Below are positions 46,384 through 55,995 of a DNA stretch of 64,000 nt, in pieces (positions within the stretch are counted from its first letter, which is position 1; each line of letters begins with the position of its first letter). Made by a program: the position numbers and the translations under genes. Below the pieces are notes generated by a model. The model searched no databases. It worked only from the letters and a program-made list of their open reading frames with translations, and was not told the DNA's origin. The DNA is from an uncultured Pelagibacteraceae bacterium (GTDB lineage: Bacteria > Pseudomonadota > Alphaproteobacteria > Pelagibacterales > Pelagibacteraceae), in assembly GCA_902532195.1 (NCBI GenBank), contig CACAHE010000004.1, forward strand, positions 1 through 64,000, given 5' to 3'.

Positions 46384-46756
46384 CTTTTCTCCAAAAATTA
46401 AATATACTATATAAAAAAATTGACATTAAAACTCCAGCAATATTACCAAACAAGTCATCGTATTGAAATGATCTGTTTGGTATCACTATATGTAAAATCT
46501 CGAGGAATATAGAGCTTAATATTAAATAAGTAATAATAAGTTTTTTTTTGCTTTTGTAATAAGCAATTAATCCTATTAATGACAGCACAAAAAATGCATA
46601 TACGTGATTTGATGATATTGATAAAAAATCTGGAGTAATTTGTGGTTGTTTGTGGAGCTCTCTATAAATTATAAAACCTAAAATACTCCCTGGATATACA
46701 TATAAAATAATAAAGATCGTATTAATAACATTAAATAGTATTTTTATCTTTTCCAT
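46370..46756 (-). CDS. VanZ-like membrane protein
   Basis: A 128-residue integral membrane protein with about four hydrophobic helices. The late segment IFLEILHIVIPNRSFQYDDLFGNIAGVLMSI contains the Glu...PNR.F...D...N..G pattern of VanZ-like proteins. Function unknown here; the family name comes from a glycopeptide-resistance protein and does not imply resistance. It overlaps the zeta subunit gene by 14 bp and is divergent from gpmA. Confidence 0.78.
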   Translation of the reverse strand: MEKIKILFNVINTIFIILYVYPGSILGFIIYRELHKQPQITPDFLSISSNHVYAFFVLSLIGLIAYYKSKKKLIITYLILSSIFLEILHIVIPNRSFQYDDLFGNIAGVLMSIFLYSIFNFWRKDEHI

Positions 46757-46782
46757 AATTGTCTTATATTAAAATTAATTTA

Positions 46783-47493
46783 ATGAGTCATTTAATTTTA
46801 GTACGACATGGTCAAAGTGAGTGGAACTTACAAAAAAGGTTTACTGGATGGGTTGATGTTGAGCTAACTCCCCAAGGAAAACTGGAAGCATGTAAGGCTG
46901 GAGAATTAATAAAAAACTTAAAACTAAATTTAAATCATTTTTTTTGCTCTTATCAAAAAAGAGCTATCGAAACATTAAATTTAATTTTAAACACGATAAG
47001 AATAAAAAACAATAATGTTATAAAAGCTTGGCAATTAAATGAAAGAAATTATGGAGCATTAACAGGTTTAAACAAAGAAGAAATGAAAAAAACTTTGGGG
47101 GAAAAAAAAGTTTATGAGTTTAGAAGATCATGGAATATTGCTCCTGAACCATTAAACAAAAATAATCCCTACCATCCTTTAAATATTGAAGCATATAATG
47201 ATGTGCCTAAAAATAAAATTCCAGATACTGAGTCACTGAAAGATACCTATGAAAGAGTAGTTCCATATTATAAAAAAAATATACTTCCTTTAATTAATGA
47301 AAATATAATTATTGCTGCACATGGAAACTCTATCCGTTCACTATGTAAATATATATTCGAAATAGATGACGCTAAAATATCAAGACTAGAAATTCCTACC
47401 GGCAATCCATTAGTTTTAAATTTTGAAAATCAAAAGTTAAAAGATGCTAAATACCTAGATAAAGAGAGAGCAAAAGATTTATTGGTTTTTTGA
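46783..47493 (+). CDS. gpmA: 2,3-bisphosphoglycerate-dependent phosphoglycerate mutase
   Basis: Glycolytic/gluconeogenic enzyme of the histidine phosphatase family. MSHLILVRHGQSEWNLQKRFTGWVDVELTPQG contains the RHG catalytic His; ALTGLNKEEM, ESLKDTYERVVPYY and IIAAHGNSIRSL are further landmarks. About 236 residues. The track start at 46759 is TTG; the ATG at 46783 starts MSHLILVRHG as expected. The 3' end overlaps murU by 15 bp (convergent). Confidence 0.96.
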   Translation: MSHLILVRHGQSEWNLQKRFTGWVDVELTPQGKLEACKAGELIKNLKLNLNHFFCSYQKRAIETLNLILNTIRIKNNNVIKAWQLNERNYGALTGLNKEEMKKTLGEKKVYEFRRSWNIAPEPLNKNNPYHPLNIEAYNDVPKNKIPDTESLKDTYERVVPYYKKNILPLINENIIIAAHGNSIRSLCKYIFEIDDAKISRLEIPTGNPLVLNFENQKLKDAKYLDKERAKDLLVF

Positions 47494-48174
47494 AAGTTTG
47501 TTAAATATTTCTATGTCGGTAATATGTGTGAAATCGATTAAACTTTCAAAACCATATAGTTTATTTTCATTAATTAGCTGCCTCCATATCTCAACAATTG
47601 AAAAAGACTTTTTGTTAACAATAGAAAAAATATTTCTATTAATTATTTGGCAACCAGTATAAATAAATTTTTTTTCTTCATAATTTAGATTATTTTTTAA
47701 ATCTAAATTAAAATCTCCTTTAAGTTTTTTATCAAAACTTCTGGATTTGTTAACAACCAATAAAATATTTTGAATTTTATTATTTAAATAATAAATCTCC
47801 ATTTTTCTAATTATTTCAATATATTCTTTGCTCCATATTGTGTCAGGATTAAAAACAATAAAATTATCATTGTGTGTGTTTTTTATTAAATTTAAAATCC
47901 CACCGCCAGTGTCTAGAATAAAATTTCCGTCCTCTATGATATTAATTTTGCAATTAAAATTTTTTTTATTAAGAAATTCTTTTATTTGTTCTTTTAGGTA
48001 AAATGTATTAATCGAAATATTTTTAATTCCTAAGTCATTAATTAAATTAATAGTATTTTCTAATAAACATATATCTTTTACTTTGAGCAAAGGTTTCGGC
48101 GTTTTTAACGTTAATGGATTTAATCTTTTACCATAACCAGCACATAGAATTAATGCATTATTTATTTTTTCCAT
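47479..48174 (-). CDS. murU: MurU-like N-acetylmuramate-1-phosphate uridylyltransferase
   Basis: A 231-residue nucleotidyltransferase. ALILCAGYGKRLNPLTLKTPKPLLKVKDICLLENTI is the NTP-transferase signature; FIVFNPDTIWSKEY contains the metal-binding Asp. Paired with the AmgK-like kinase upstream (12-bp overlap), it would form UDP-MurNAc from recycled MurNAc-1-phosphate. Homologues near tsaE in alphaproteobacteria are often labelled mannose-1-phosphate guanylyltransferase, so base and sugar specificity is inferred from context. Confidence 0.82.
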   Translation of the reverse strand: MEKINNALILCAGYGKRLNPLTLKTPKPLLKVKDICLLENTINLINDLGIKNISINTFYLKEQIKEFLNKKNFNCKINIIEDGNFILDTGGGILNLIKNTHNDNFIVFNPDTIWSKEYIEIIRKMEIYYLNNKIQNILLVVNKSRSFDKKLKGDFNLDLKNNLNYEEKKFIYTGCQIINRNIFSIVNKKSFSIVEIWRQLINENKLYGFESLIDFTHITDIEIFNKLSKNQ

Positions 48175-49115
48175 TTTTTTTGCCTAATTTTTTTTGAAAA
48201 GTTGTCATCTAAAAATATTTTTAAGTCATGAAATATTTCATTATTATCTATTCTATTCTCTATTAGTTTCCACGCATGTGGTATTAAATTTAAATAATAA
48301 TGTTTTTTATCTCTAGAAGATAATCTTGTAAATATACCAATTATTTTTATATTTCTTAAGACAGACAAAACATCAAAGTCATTTTTAAAATCTTTTTTAT
48401 TTATAGATATATTTTGTTTTAAAAAATATCTGAAAATTTTTTCTTTTAAAGAATTTGACGTTTTTAGCCTCACATCATCAATTAGTGAAGCAAGATCATA
48501 TGCCGGGTTTCCATACAAAGCGTCTTGGGTATCTATAATAGCTAATTTTTTTCTATACTCCATTAAATTAGATATATGAAAATCTCTATGCACAAATATA
48601 TTATTTTTATTTTTTATTTTTGTTAATAACATTTTAATAATAATTTTTAATTTATTATTTATCATTTTTTGTTTTTGTTTACTTATAACTTTTACAACAT
48701 ACCAATCTAAAAATAGTTTAGACTCTTTAAAAAGTTTGTCTTTTGAATATTTTGGAATAGTATAATTTGTATTATTAAATGTTTTAATTTTTTTTGTTTG
48801 AATTTTTTGTAATTTTAATAACAATAAAATTATTTTTTTATAATAGTTTATTTTAATTATTCTTTTATTTTTAATTTTATTATAAATAGTTTGATCTCCC
48901 AAATCTTCTATTTCAATTAAATTTTTTCTATAATATTGTTTTAATAATCTCGGTGCTTTTATTTGATTTTTTAATAAAACTTTATTTATTGCATCATAAA
49001 TAAGTAAATTAATTTTTTTTTCTTTTTTACAAAACACAAAAACAGATTTTTTACCTCTATAAAATGTTCTAAATGATGCGTCTCCTGATAATTTTACCAA
49101 ATTATTTAAATTCAT
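48162..49115 (-). CDS. amgK: AmgK-like sugar kinase (APH fold, MurNAc/GlcNAc kinase)
   Basis: A 317-residue APH-like kinase. The catalytic loop is FVHRDFHISNLMEY and the metal-binding loop IDTQDALYGNPAYDLASLIDD. It overlaps murU by 13 bp and tsaE by 14 bp, the order seen in alphaproteobacteria for the anomeric kinase of cell-wall recycling. The protein is very rich in Lys, Ile and Asn, the AT-driven composition seen in its neighbours. Confidence 0.85.
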   Translation of the reverse strand: MNLNNLVKLSGDASFRTFYRGKKSVFVFCKKEKKINLLIYDAINKVLLKNQIKAPRLLKQYYRKNLIEIEDLGDQTIYNKIKNKRIIKINYYKKIILLLLKLQKIQTKKIKTFNNTNYTIPKYSKDKLFKESKLFLDWYVVKVISKQKQKMINNKLKIIIKMLLTKIKNKNNIFVHRDFHISNLMEYRKKLAIIDTQDALYGNPAYDLASLIDDVRLKTSNSLKEKIFRYFLKQNISINKKDFKNDFDVLSVLRNIKIIGIFTRLSSRDKKHYYLNLIPHAWKLIENRIDNNEIFHDLKIFLDDNFSKKIRQKKWKK

Positions 49116-49581
49116 TAAAAATTTCTTTTTTATAATTGCTAGATATAACTAAACTCCTTTTACTTAAATTTTCTTCATAATTGAAAAATAACTCAATAAT
49201 ATTTTTTGGTTTTTCTTTAATTATTTCGGGCCACTCAATTAATATTATGGTGTCTTTTTTATTTTCAAATAATCCTATATTTTTTAGTTCCATTGCACTT
49301 TGCACTCTATACAGATCATAGTGACAAATAATCAATTCATCAATTTTGTATTCATGCACTATATTGAAGGTTGGACTTGGTATCTCCGTTATTTTATAAT
49401 TTTTTTTAGCTTGTAGATAGTTGATTAGATGTCTTATAAAAGTTGTTTTACCAACCCCTATTTCTCCGTATAAAAAAACTGTATCTCCTTTTGAAAGATA
49501 ATTTGAAATTTTTTGAGAAATTGACTCTGTGTCTTTTTCTAATGTGATATCAATTTTGCTACTTTTAGTAGCGATATGCAT
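49102..49581 (-). CDS. tsaE: tRNA threonylcarbamoyladenosine biosynthesis ATPase TsaE
   Basis: The P-loop ATPase that drives t6A formation at tRNA position 37. [19 protein letters not shown] is the Walker [21 protein letters not shown] and IILIEWPE are typical. The track begins at 49599; the ATG at 49581 (MHIATKSSK) gives less overlap with ahcY, but either is possible. It overlaps the downstream kinase by 14 bp and the end of ahcY by 17 bp. Confidence 0.93.
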   Translation of the reverse strand: MHIATKSSKIDITLEKDTESISQKISNYLSKGDTVFLYGEIGVGKTTFIRHLINYLQAKKNYKITEIPSPTFNIVHEYKIDELIICHYDLYRVQSAMELKNIGLFENKKDTIILIEWPEIIKEKPKNIIELFFNYEENLSKRSLVISSNYKKEIFNEFK

Positions 49582-50851
49582 CGGGTTTGTAAGGTCCATC
49601 AGGTGTTACACTAATATAATCGGCCTGATCTTTAGACATTTTTGTAAGTTTAGCGCCCACTTTTTCTAAGTGTAATCTAGCTACTTTTTCATCAAGATGT
49701 TTTGGTAAAACGTAAACTTTTTTTTCGTACTTATCTGAATTATTCCATAACTCTATTTGAGCAGTTACTTGATTAGTAAATGAAGCACTCATTACAAAAC
49801 TTGGATGTCCAGTGGCACAACCTAAGTTAACCAGTCTTCCTTCAGCAAGCAAAATTATTCTTTTCTTACTTGGCAGAGTTATTTCGTGAACTTGTGGCTT
49901 AATTTCATCCCATTTATAATTTTTCAATGCTTCAACCTGAATTTCATTATCAAAGTGCCCAATATTACATAATATTGCTCTATCTTTCATTTCTCTCATA
50001 TGATCAGCGGTCACTATGTCTTTGTTTCCTGTTGCTGTAACGACTATATCTGCTTCTTTAATCATTTCGTCCATGAGCACAACTTCATAACCTTCCATTG
50101 CGGCTTGTAGAGCACATATTGGATCAGTTTCGGTAACCATTACTCTCGCTCCGCTTTGTCTTAATGAAGCAGCGCTTCCTTTTCCAACGTCACCAAATCC
50201 TGCAACGATTGCAACTTTTCCTGACATCATAACATCCGTTGCTCTTTTAATTCCGTCTACTAAGCTTTCTCTGCAACCATATAAATTATCAAATTTAGAC
50301 TTTGTTACAGAATCGTTAACATTGATTGCTGGAACTAATAATGTTCCTTGAGCTTCCATCTTCTTAAGCGCTAGCACTCCAGTTGTTGTTTCTTCGGATA
50401 ATCCTTTAATATCTTTTAATAAATCTTTATAATCTTTATGCATAAGCGCAGTTAAATCACCACCATCATCAAGAATCATATTAGGTTTCCAATCCTTTTT
50501 TCCCTCAATAGTTTGCTTAACACACCACCAATATTCCTCTTCGGTCTCACCTTTCCATGCAAACACTGGTATGCCTACTTTTGCAATTGCTGCTGCAGCA
50601 TGATCTTGGGTTGAAAAAATGTTACAAGATGACCATCTTACTTCTGCGCCTAATTCTACAAGTGTTTCAATTAATACTGCTGTTTGAATAGTCATATGCA
50701 AACATCCAAGAATTCTAGCTCCTTTAAGGGGATGCTTGCCTTTATACTCTTTTCTTAATGCCATCAATCCTGGCATTTCAGTTTCTGCTAAGGAAATTTC
50801 TTTTCTTCCAAAATCTGCAAGGTTTATATCTTTTACTTTGAAATCTGTCAT
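49565..50851 (-). CDS. ahcY: Adenosylhomocysteinase (SAH hydrolase)
   Basis: Hydrolyses S-adenosylhomocysteine to adenosine and homocysteine. The 428 residues carry the NAD-binding [30 protein letters not shown] and the N-terminal [13 protein letters not shown] and DDGGDLT motifs, and end in [11 protein letters not shown], the standard terminus with Lys-Tyr-Arg-Tyr style. It lies 45 bp downstream of chvG. In rhizobia PTS-Ntr genes sit between the two; here they are absent. Confidence 0.98.
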   Translation of the reverse strand: MTDFKVKDINLADFGRKEISLAETEMPGLMALRKEYKGKHPLKGARILGCLHMTIQTAVLIETLVELGAEVRWSSCNIFSTQDHAAAAIAKVGIPVFAWKGETEEEYWWCVKQTIEGKKDWKPNMILDDGGDLTALMHKDYKDLLKDIKGLSEETTTGVLALKKMEAQGTLLVPAINVNDSVTKSKFDNLYGCRESLVDGIKRATDVMMSGKVAIVAGFGDVGKGSAASLRQSGARVMVTETDPICALQAAMEGYEVVLMDEMIKEADIVVTATGNKDIVTADHMREMKDRAILCNIGHFDNEIQVEALKNYKWDEIKPQVHEITLPSKKRIILLAEGRLVNLGCATGHPSFVMSASFTNQVTAQIELWNNSDKYEKKVYVLPKHLDEKVARLHLEKVGAKLTKMSKDQADYISVTPDGPYKPDAYRY

Positions 50852-50896
50852 GAGCGAAGTTATTTAGCAATATTATTTAAAATAATCAACTTTTGT

Positions 50897-52426
50897 TTAA
50901 ACTCCTGGAAAAGAAATTTCGATTTTTGCACCCTTGACCTTATTGTTTGATGCTAAAATATTGCCATTATGGAGTTCAACCAAATTTTTCACTATATTTA
51001 ACCCTAAACCAGAGTGTTTACCGAACTTATCTGGTCTATTACTATAAAATCTTTTAAATATTTTTTGAGTATCGTTTTCTCTAAAACCCTCTCCTTCATC
51101 TACTACCTTTAAATTTACAGATCCATTTTTTTTTTCTAATTCAACAATAATTTCTTGATTATTTTTACTGAATGAAATTGAATTATCTAGTAGATTTGCA
51201 ATTATTTGCTCAATCCTATTTTCTATTCCTAATATATGATAATTTTTTTCTCCATTAGTTTTCATCTTTATTGATATTCCTCTTTTAGAATCATATATAC
51301 TGTTGAAATCATCAACAACTGACTTAGTAATTAAAATTAAATCTAATTTTTTCATTTTTTCTGAAGAAATAGCAACCTCATCTTTTAACATTTGTGAGTA
51401 GTCTGTTATTAATCTTTCTATTCTTTCCACATCATGTGAAACTATACCAATGAGTTTATCTCTTTGATCTTTGTCTTCGGTTTCAGATATTATTTCTGAA
51501 GCACTTTTCAATGATGCTAGTGGGTTTCTAATTTCATGTACTAAATCAGTTGAAAAATTTTCTGCAGTATTTATTCGTTTTTGCAATTCATTTGTCATTG
51601 CATCAAGCGATTTAGACAGCTTACCTAATTCATCATTCCTTTTCTTGATTGGTTCGATATCTAATTTTATTTTTGTCTTATCTTTAATTATATTAGTATA
51701 ATTAACTAGGTTTTTAATTGGTTTTAAAAAATATCTATTTAAAACAAGAGAAAAAACAATAATAACTATTACAACAGCAAAAAATGTTCGTATAATAAAA
51801 TTTTTTCTTTCATTAATTGCAGTTTTTATTTCATTTGCATTTTCTGTTATAGCTAAATATCCAATATTTTTTTTACCATCATTAACATTTTTTATTGTGA
51901 CCAAAAAAAATTGGTTATAAGTTTCTTCTGTAAAAGTATAAGGTTTTCCAAATTCTTTAGAACTTGCATAATTTGAAACAATATCACTTATTGATAATGC
52001 TTTATTTTTTTTTTTAGTTACGTTTTCTTTATACTCTAAATTATCAGTTTCATTTAATTCACTTAACTCAATTATTTCTAACTTTTGAGAAAATGATCTT
52101 GGGTCAAGATCTAAATTATCAGTATCTCCTATTAAATTAAATTTATCATCAAGTATAATAACTCTATCCAAATTCTGAAAAAGAAAACGAGTGGAAAATA
52201 AAAATTTTTTAATTTCATTTTCAGTAAAATCTATTTTTAATCTATTAATATTATCTATAGTGTTATCAATGATTTTAATATGATTTGATGCTTTTTTATT
52301 TATTAAGCTTGGTTGAATTGTATCTAAGTAAACTACAGTAAAACTTCCAATAACAATAAAAATAATTAAATTTATAAATATAAATTTTTTAAGTATAGAT
52401 AAATTCGTTATAAGACTACTAAACAT
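50897..52426 (-). CDS. chvG: ChvG-type sensor histidine kinase
   Basis: About 509 residues, inner-membrane. TM1 (residues about 15-40) and TM2 (about 215-240) flank a periplasmic sensor with EDGE-like acidic loops. HAMP, HisKA (DLVHEIRNPLASLKSASEI, His about 302) and HATPase_c (NLLDNSISFSK, DEGEGFRE, GLGLNIVKNL) follow. The track start at 52441 is TTG; the ATG at 52426 overlaps the chvI stop by one base. Partner of the adjacent response regulator; in rhizobia it responds to acidity. Confidence 0.93.
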   Translation of the reverse strand: MFSSLITNLSILKKFIFINLIIFIVIGSFTVVYLDTIQPSLINKKASNHIKIIDNTIDNINRLKIDFTENEIKKFLFSTRFLFQNLDRVIILDDKFNLIGDTDNLDLDPRSFSQKLEIIELSELNETDNLEYKENVTKKKNKALSISDIVSNYASSKEFGKPYTFTEETYNQFFLVTIKNVNDGKKNIGYLAITENANEIKTAINERKNFIIRTFFAVVIVIIVFSLVLNRYFLKPIKNLVNYTNIIKDKTKIKLDIEPIKKRNDELGKLSKSLDAMTNELQKRINTAENFSTDLVHEIRNPLASLKSASEIISETEDKDQRDKLIGIVSHDVERIERLITDYSQMLKDEVAISSEKMKKLDLILITKSVVDDFNSIYDSKRGISIKMKTNGEKNYHILGIENRIEQIIANLLDNSISFSKNNQEIIVELEKKNGSVNLKVVDEGEGFRENDTQKIFKRFYSNRPDKFGKHSGLGLNIVKNLVELHNGNILASNNKVKGAKIEISFPGV

Positions 52427-53127
52427 TAATTTACGTTCCAACGATATCCACTTCCATATCTTGTTTCAATTGCAGAAAATTCACTGTCTATTTTTTTGAA
52501 TTTTTTTCTAATTCTTTTAACATGACTATCTATAGTTCTATCCTCAATATCAGTGTCCTCTCTATAAGCGATATCCATTAATTGTGACCTTTCTTTAATA
52601 ATCCCTGGTCTTTTTGCTAATTCTTGAACAATCAAAAACTCAGTTGTTGTAAGCTTATCTGGTAGAGATTTTCCTCCCCATTCACATTCTAATTGCGAAG
52701 GATCTAATCTTAATTTTCCATGAGAAATGATATTTTTTGAATCTTCGATAATATTTATATTTTTTTTTCTAAGCTGAACTCTTATTCTTTCAATTAACAC
52801 TTTAACAGAAAATCCACCTGATTTCTTTATAAAATCATCAGCACCAAGCTTTAAACCTAAAAGTTCATCTACCTCTTCATCTTTTGAAGTCAAAAAAATT
52901 ACAGGTAAAGAAGTTTTTTTTCTTAATTTTTTTAATAATTCTTCACCATCCATTTTTGGCATTTTAATATCTATTACTGCCAAATCTGGAGGAGTTCTAG
53001 ATAAACCTATAAGTGCACTTTCTCCGTCTAAGTACGTTTGAACTTTAAAACCTTCTTTTTCTAATGCAATGCTCAAACTTGTTAGAATATTTCTATCATC
53101 ATCAATTAATGCAATTGTATGATTCAT
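52426..53127 (-). CDS. chvI: ChvI-type response regulator (OmpR family)
   Basis: A 233-residue regulator. The receiver domain runs from IALIDDDRNILTSLSIALEKEGF, with the phospho-acceptor Asp in DLAVIDIKMPKMDGEELL, LTSKDEEVDELLGLKLGADDFIKK, to the OmpR winged helix with TTTEFLIVQELAKRPGIIKERSQLM and DRTIDSHVKRIRKKFKK...IETRYGSGYRW. It is one base overlapping chvG and diverged 52 bp from polA in the same direction. Target genes cannot be read from this window. Confidence 0.95.
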   Translation of the reverse strand: MNHTIALIDDDRNILTSLSIALEKEGFKVQTYLDGESALIGLSRTPPDLAVIDIKMPKMDGEELLKKLRKKTSLPVIFLTSKDEEVDELLGLKLGADDFIKKSGGFSVKVLIERIRVQLRKKNINIIEDSKNIISHGKLRLDPSQLECEWGGKSLPDKLTTTEFLIVQELAKRPGIIKERSQLMDIAYREDTDIEDRTIDSHVKRIRKKFKKIDSEFSAIETRYGSGYRWNVN

Positions 53128-53179
53128 AATTATTTAGTTAAAAATACTAAATTGTTCTAATTTGGGCAAGACTTCTTGA

Positions 53180-55945
53180 TTAATGAAGATCCCCCCAATT
53201 ACTTCCTGAATTTATATCAACCAGCAAAGGTATAGAAAATGAGTGTAGATTACTATCTTTTACACTTGACATTTCCTTCTTAATTATTTTTGTGTATTCG
53301 CTAACACTTGATTTTACTGTTTCAAAAATTAATTCATCGTGAATTTGAAGTAATATCTTACATTCAACATTTTTAACCTCCTCAAATTTTTTACTAATAC
53401 GAATCATTGCCATTCTCATAATTTCAGATGCTGACCCTTGGATGGGAGCATTAATTGCTGCCCTTTCTTGGAAATTTCTTACATTATAATTTTTATCATT
53501 TATACCTGTTATATGAGTTTTTCTTCCAAAAATATTTTTAACATAACCACTTTTTCTACAAAATTTTATGGTGGAAACCATGTATTCCTTAATTTCAGGA
53601 AATTTAATAAAATAAGAATTTAAAAAATCTTCTGCTTCATTGTTGGAAACATTTATTTGTTTAGCAAGACCGTATTGGGAGATACCATAAATTATTCCAA
53701 AATTTATAGCTTTAGCTTTTCTTCTCATATCAAAATCTATTTTTTTTATATCTACATTAAATACTTGACTTGCAGTTAATGAGTGTATGTCTTCATTATT
53801 AATGAACGCTTTTTTAAGTTCTTTAACATCTGCTAGGTCAGCAAGAATTCTCATTTCAATCTGATTATAGTCTGCTGAAATAAGACATGAATTTTTTTCT
53901 GCTATAAATCCTTTTCTTATATCTTTTCCATCTTCACTTTTAATTGGAATATTTTGTAAATTAGGATCACTTGACGCCAAACGACCAGTTGATGTAGCTG
54001 CTAACAGAAAAGAAGTATGTACTCTTTTAGACTTAGGATTTAAATGTTCTACTAAAGAATCTGAATAAGTATTTTTTAGTTTTGCAACCTGCCTCCAATC
54101 CAAAACTAATTTTGGAAGCTTGTGTCCTTTAAAAGCTAAATCTTCTAAAACTGCTGCACTTGTTGCATAGCTTCCTTTTTTTGTTTTTTTAAGTGATGCT
54201 ATTTTCATCTCATTATATAATACTTCTCCAAGTTGTTTCGTTGATCCAATATTAAATTCTTTATTTGCTATTTTAAATATTTCTTTTTCTAGAATATTTA
54301 TTTTTTTTTCAAATTTCTTAGATAATGATTTGAGAATATTTGTATCTAATTTAATTCCATCAATTTCCATTAATGCCAATATTTTTATTAATGGTTTTTC
54401 AAATGTTTCATAAATATTTGTTAATTTTTCATTTATAATATTTTTATAAAATATTTTATAAAGTCTTAAAGTTACATCCGCATCTTCAGCGGCATAATTT
54501 TTTGCACTATTAATATCAACTTCGCTAAAATTAATTTGTTTTTTCCCAGAGCCTACTAATTCTTTAAATGAAATAGTTTTATGGCCTAAATGAATTTTGG
54601 ATAAAGTATCCATGTTATGTCTATTTTTACCTGCGTCAAGCACATAGGACATCAACATAGTATCCTCCATACAATTCATGATAACACCTCTATGATATAA
54701 TATTATGAAATCAAATTTAATATTTTGTCCAATTTTTTTTATACTTGGATCTTCTAATATTGGTTTAAGAATTTTTAAAACTTTTTTCTCATCAAAATTA
54801 TTTTCATTTAAATGTCCTATGGGAATATAGCCTGCTTTACCAATATCAGTTGATATAGATATTCCTACTAAGTTGGCTTGGTGAGGGTCTAAAGATGTTG
54901 TTTCGGTATCTATTGCCAATGCTCCTTTTTCCTCTATTTCAGCAATCCATTTTTTCAAGTCATTTTCATTTTGTATTAAAACGTAATCTTTATTATTAAT
55001 TTTTTTATAACTTTCATTGTTTTTTTTTTCTTTTTCAAATTGAAGTTCGCCATATTTAGAAATTACTGAACTTAACAACCTATTAAATTCCATTTCTCTT
55101 AAAAAATTATAAAGTTTTTCTTTATCTATTTCTTTTAATTTAAAATCTGCAACATCATCTTTAATGGGAACATCTTTTTTAAGTGTTACAAGTTTTTTAC
55201 TTATTATCGCTTTATCTTTATTCTCTAACAATGTTTCTCTTCTTTTATTTTGTTTAATTTTATCTGCATTACTTAACAAGTTTTCTAGTGTTTTATATTC
55301 TTTAATTAGTTCAGCTGCAGTTTTTACTCCGATGCCAGGAACGCCTGGAACATTATCGCTGCTATCTCCGGCTAAAGCTTGAACATCAATTACTTTATCT
55401 GGACTTACTCCAAATTTTTTTTCTACATCTTCATTTGATATGAATTTGTTTTTCATTGGATCATAAATTCTGATATTTTTTTTAAATAATTGCATTAAAT
55501 CTTTATCAGACGAAACGATCGTTACCTTTCCACCTTTTTTAATAATCTGTTCTGAATACGTAGCTATTAGATCATCTGCTTCATAATTAATTAATTCAAT
55601 AGAAGGTAAATTAAATGCTTTAACTGATTTTCTAATAAAATTAAATTGTGGTATTAAATCATCTGGAGCATCATCTCTGTTAGCTTTATATTCAGAATAA
55701 ATTTCATTTCTAAAATTTTTCCTAGCAGAATCAAAAATTACTGCAAAGTGAGTAGGTTTATCTTTATTGTCTTCTGATTTTGAGTCTTCAAGTAGTTTAA
55801 ACAGCATATTGCAAAAGCCATTTACTGCACCTGTTGGCATGCCATCACTTTTTCTGCTAAGTGGAGGTAATGCGTAATAGGCTCTAAAAATATATCCTGA
55901 GCCATCAATAAGATAATAATGATCAGTTTTATTTATATTTGACAT
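53180..55945 (-). CDS. polA: DNA polymerase I
   Basis: A 921-residue repair and Okazaki-fragment polymerase. All three domains are present: the 5'-3' exonuclease (YLIDGSGYIFRAYYALPP, DSSDNVPGVPGIGVKTA), 3'-5' exonuclease with intact DTET (LAIDTETTSLDP) and the polymerase with SADYNQIEMRILA, RRKAKAINFGIIYGIS and QIHDELIFE. Proofreading thus seems functional, unlike several reduced genomes. It is followed by 50 bp before the divergent ABC ATPase gene. Confidence 0.98.
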   Translation of the reverse strand: MSNINKTDHYYLIDGSGYIFRAYYALPPLSRKSDGMPTGAVNGFCNMLFKLLEDSKSEDNKDKPTHFAVIFDSARKNFRNEIYSEYKANRDDAPDDLIPQFNFIRKSVKAFNLPSIELINYEADDLIATYSEQIIKKGGKVTIVSSDKDLMQLFKKNIRIYDPMKNKFISNEDVEKKFGVSPDKVIDVQALAGDSSDNVPGVPGIGVKTAAELIKEYKTLENLLSNADKIKQNKRRETLLENKDKAIISKKLVTLKKDVPIKDDVADFKLKEIDKEKLYNFLREMEFNRLLSSVISKYGELQFEKEKKNNESYKKINNKDYVLIQNENDLKKWIAEIEEKGALAIDTETTSLDPHQANLVGISISTDIGKAGYIPIGHLNENNFDEKKVLKILKPILEDPSIKKIGQNIKFDFIILYHRGVIMNCMEDTMLMSYVLDAGKNRHNMDTLSKIHLGHKTISFKELVGSGKKQINFSEVDINSAKNYAAEDADVTLRLYKIFYKNIINEKLTNIYETFEKPLIKILALMEIDGIKLDTNILKSLSKKFEKKINILEKEIFKIANKEFNIGSTKQLGEVLYNEMKIASLKKTKKGSYATSAAVLEDLAFKGHKLPKLVLDWRQVAKLKNTYSDSLVEHLNPKSKRVHTSFLLAATSTGRLASSDPNLQNIPIKSEDGKDIRKGFIAEKNSCLISADYNQIEMRILADLADVKELKKAFINNEDIHSLTASQVFNVDIKKIDFDMRRKAKAINFGIIYGISQYGLAKQINVSNNEAEDFLNSYFIKFPEIKEYMVSTIKFCRKSGYVKNIFGRKTHITGINDKNYNVRNFQERAAINAPIQGSASEIMRMAMIRISKKFEEVKNVECKILLQIHDELIFETVKSSVSEYTKIIKKEMSSVKDSNLHSFSIPLLVDINSGSNWGDLH

Positions 55946-55995
55946 ATAATTGTGTTATTTATTTTAAATCACATGTTATAAATCTATAATTATTT

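Noticed and set aside
50852-50896. SAM- or SAH-responsive riboswitch ahead of ahcY
   Set aside because: Only 45 bp separate chvG and ahcY and no recognisable structured core was seen.
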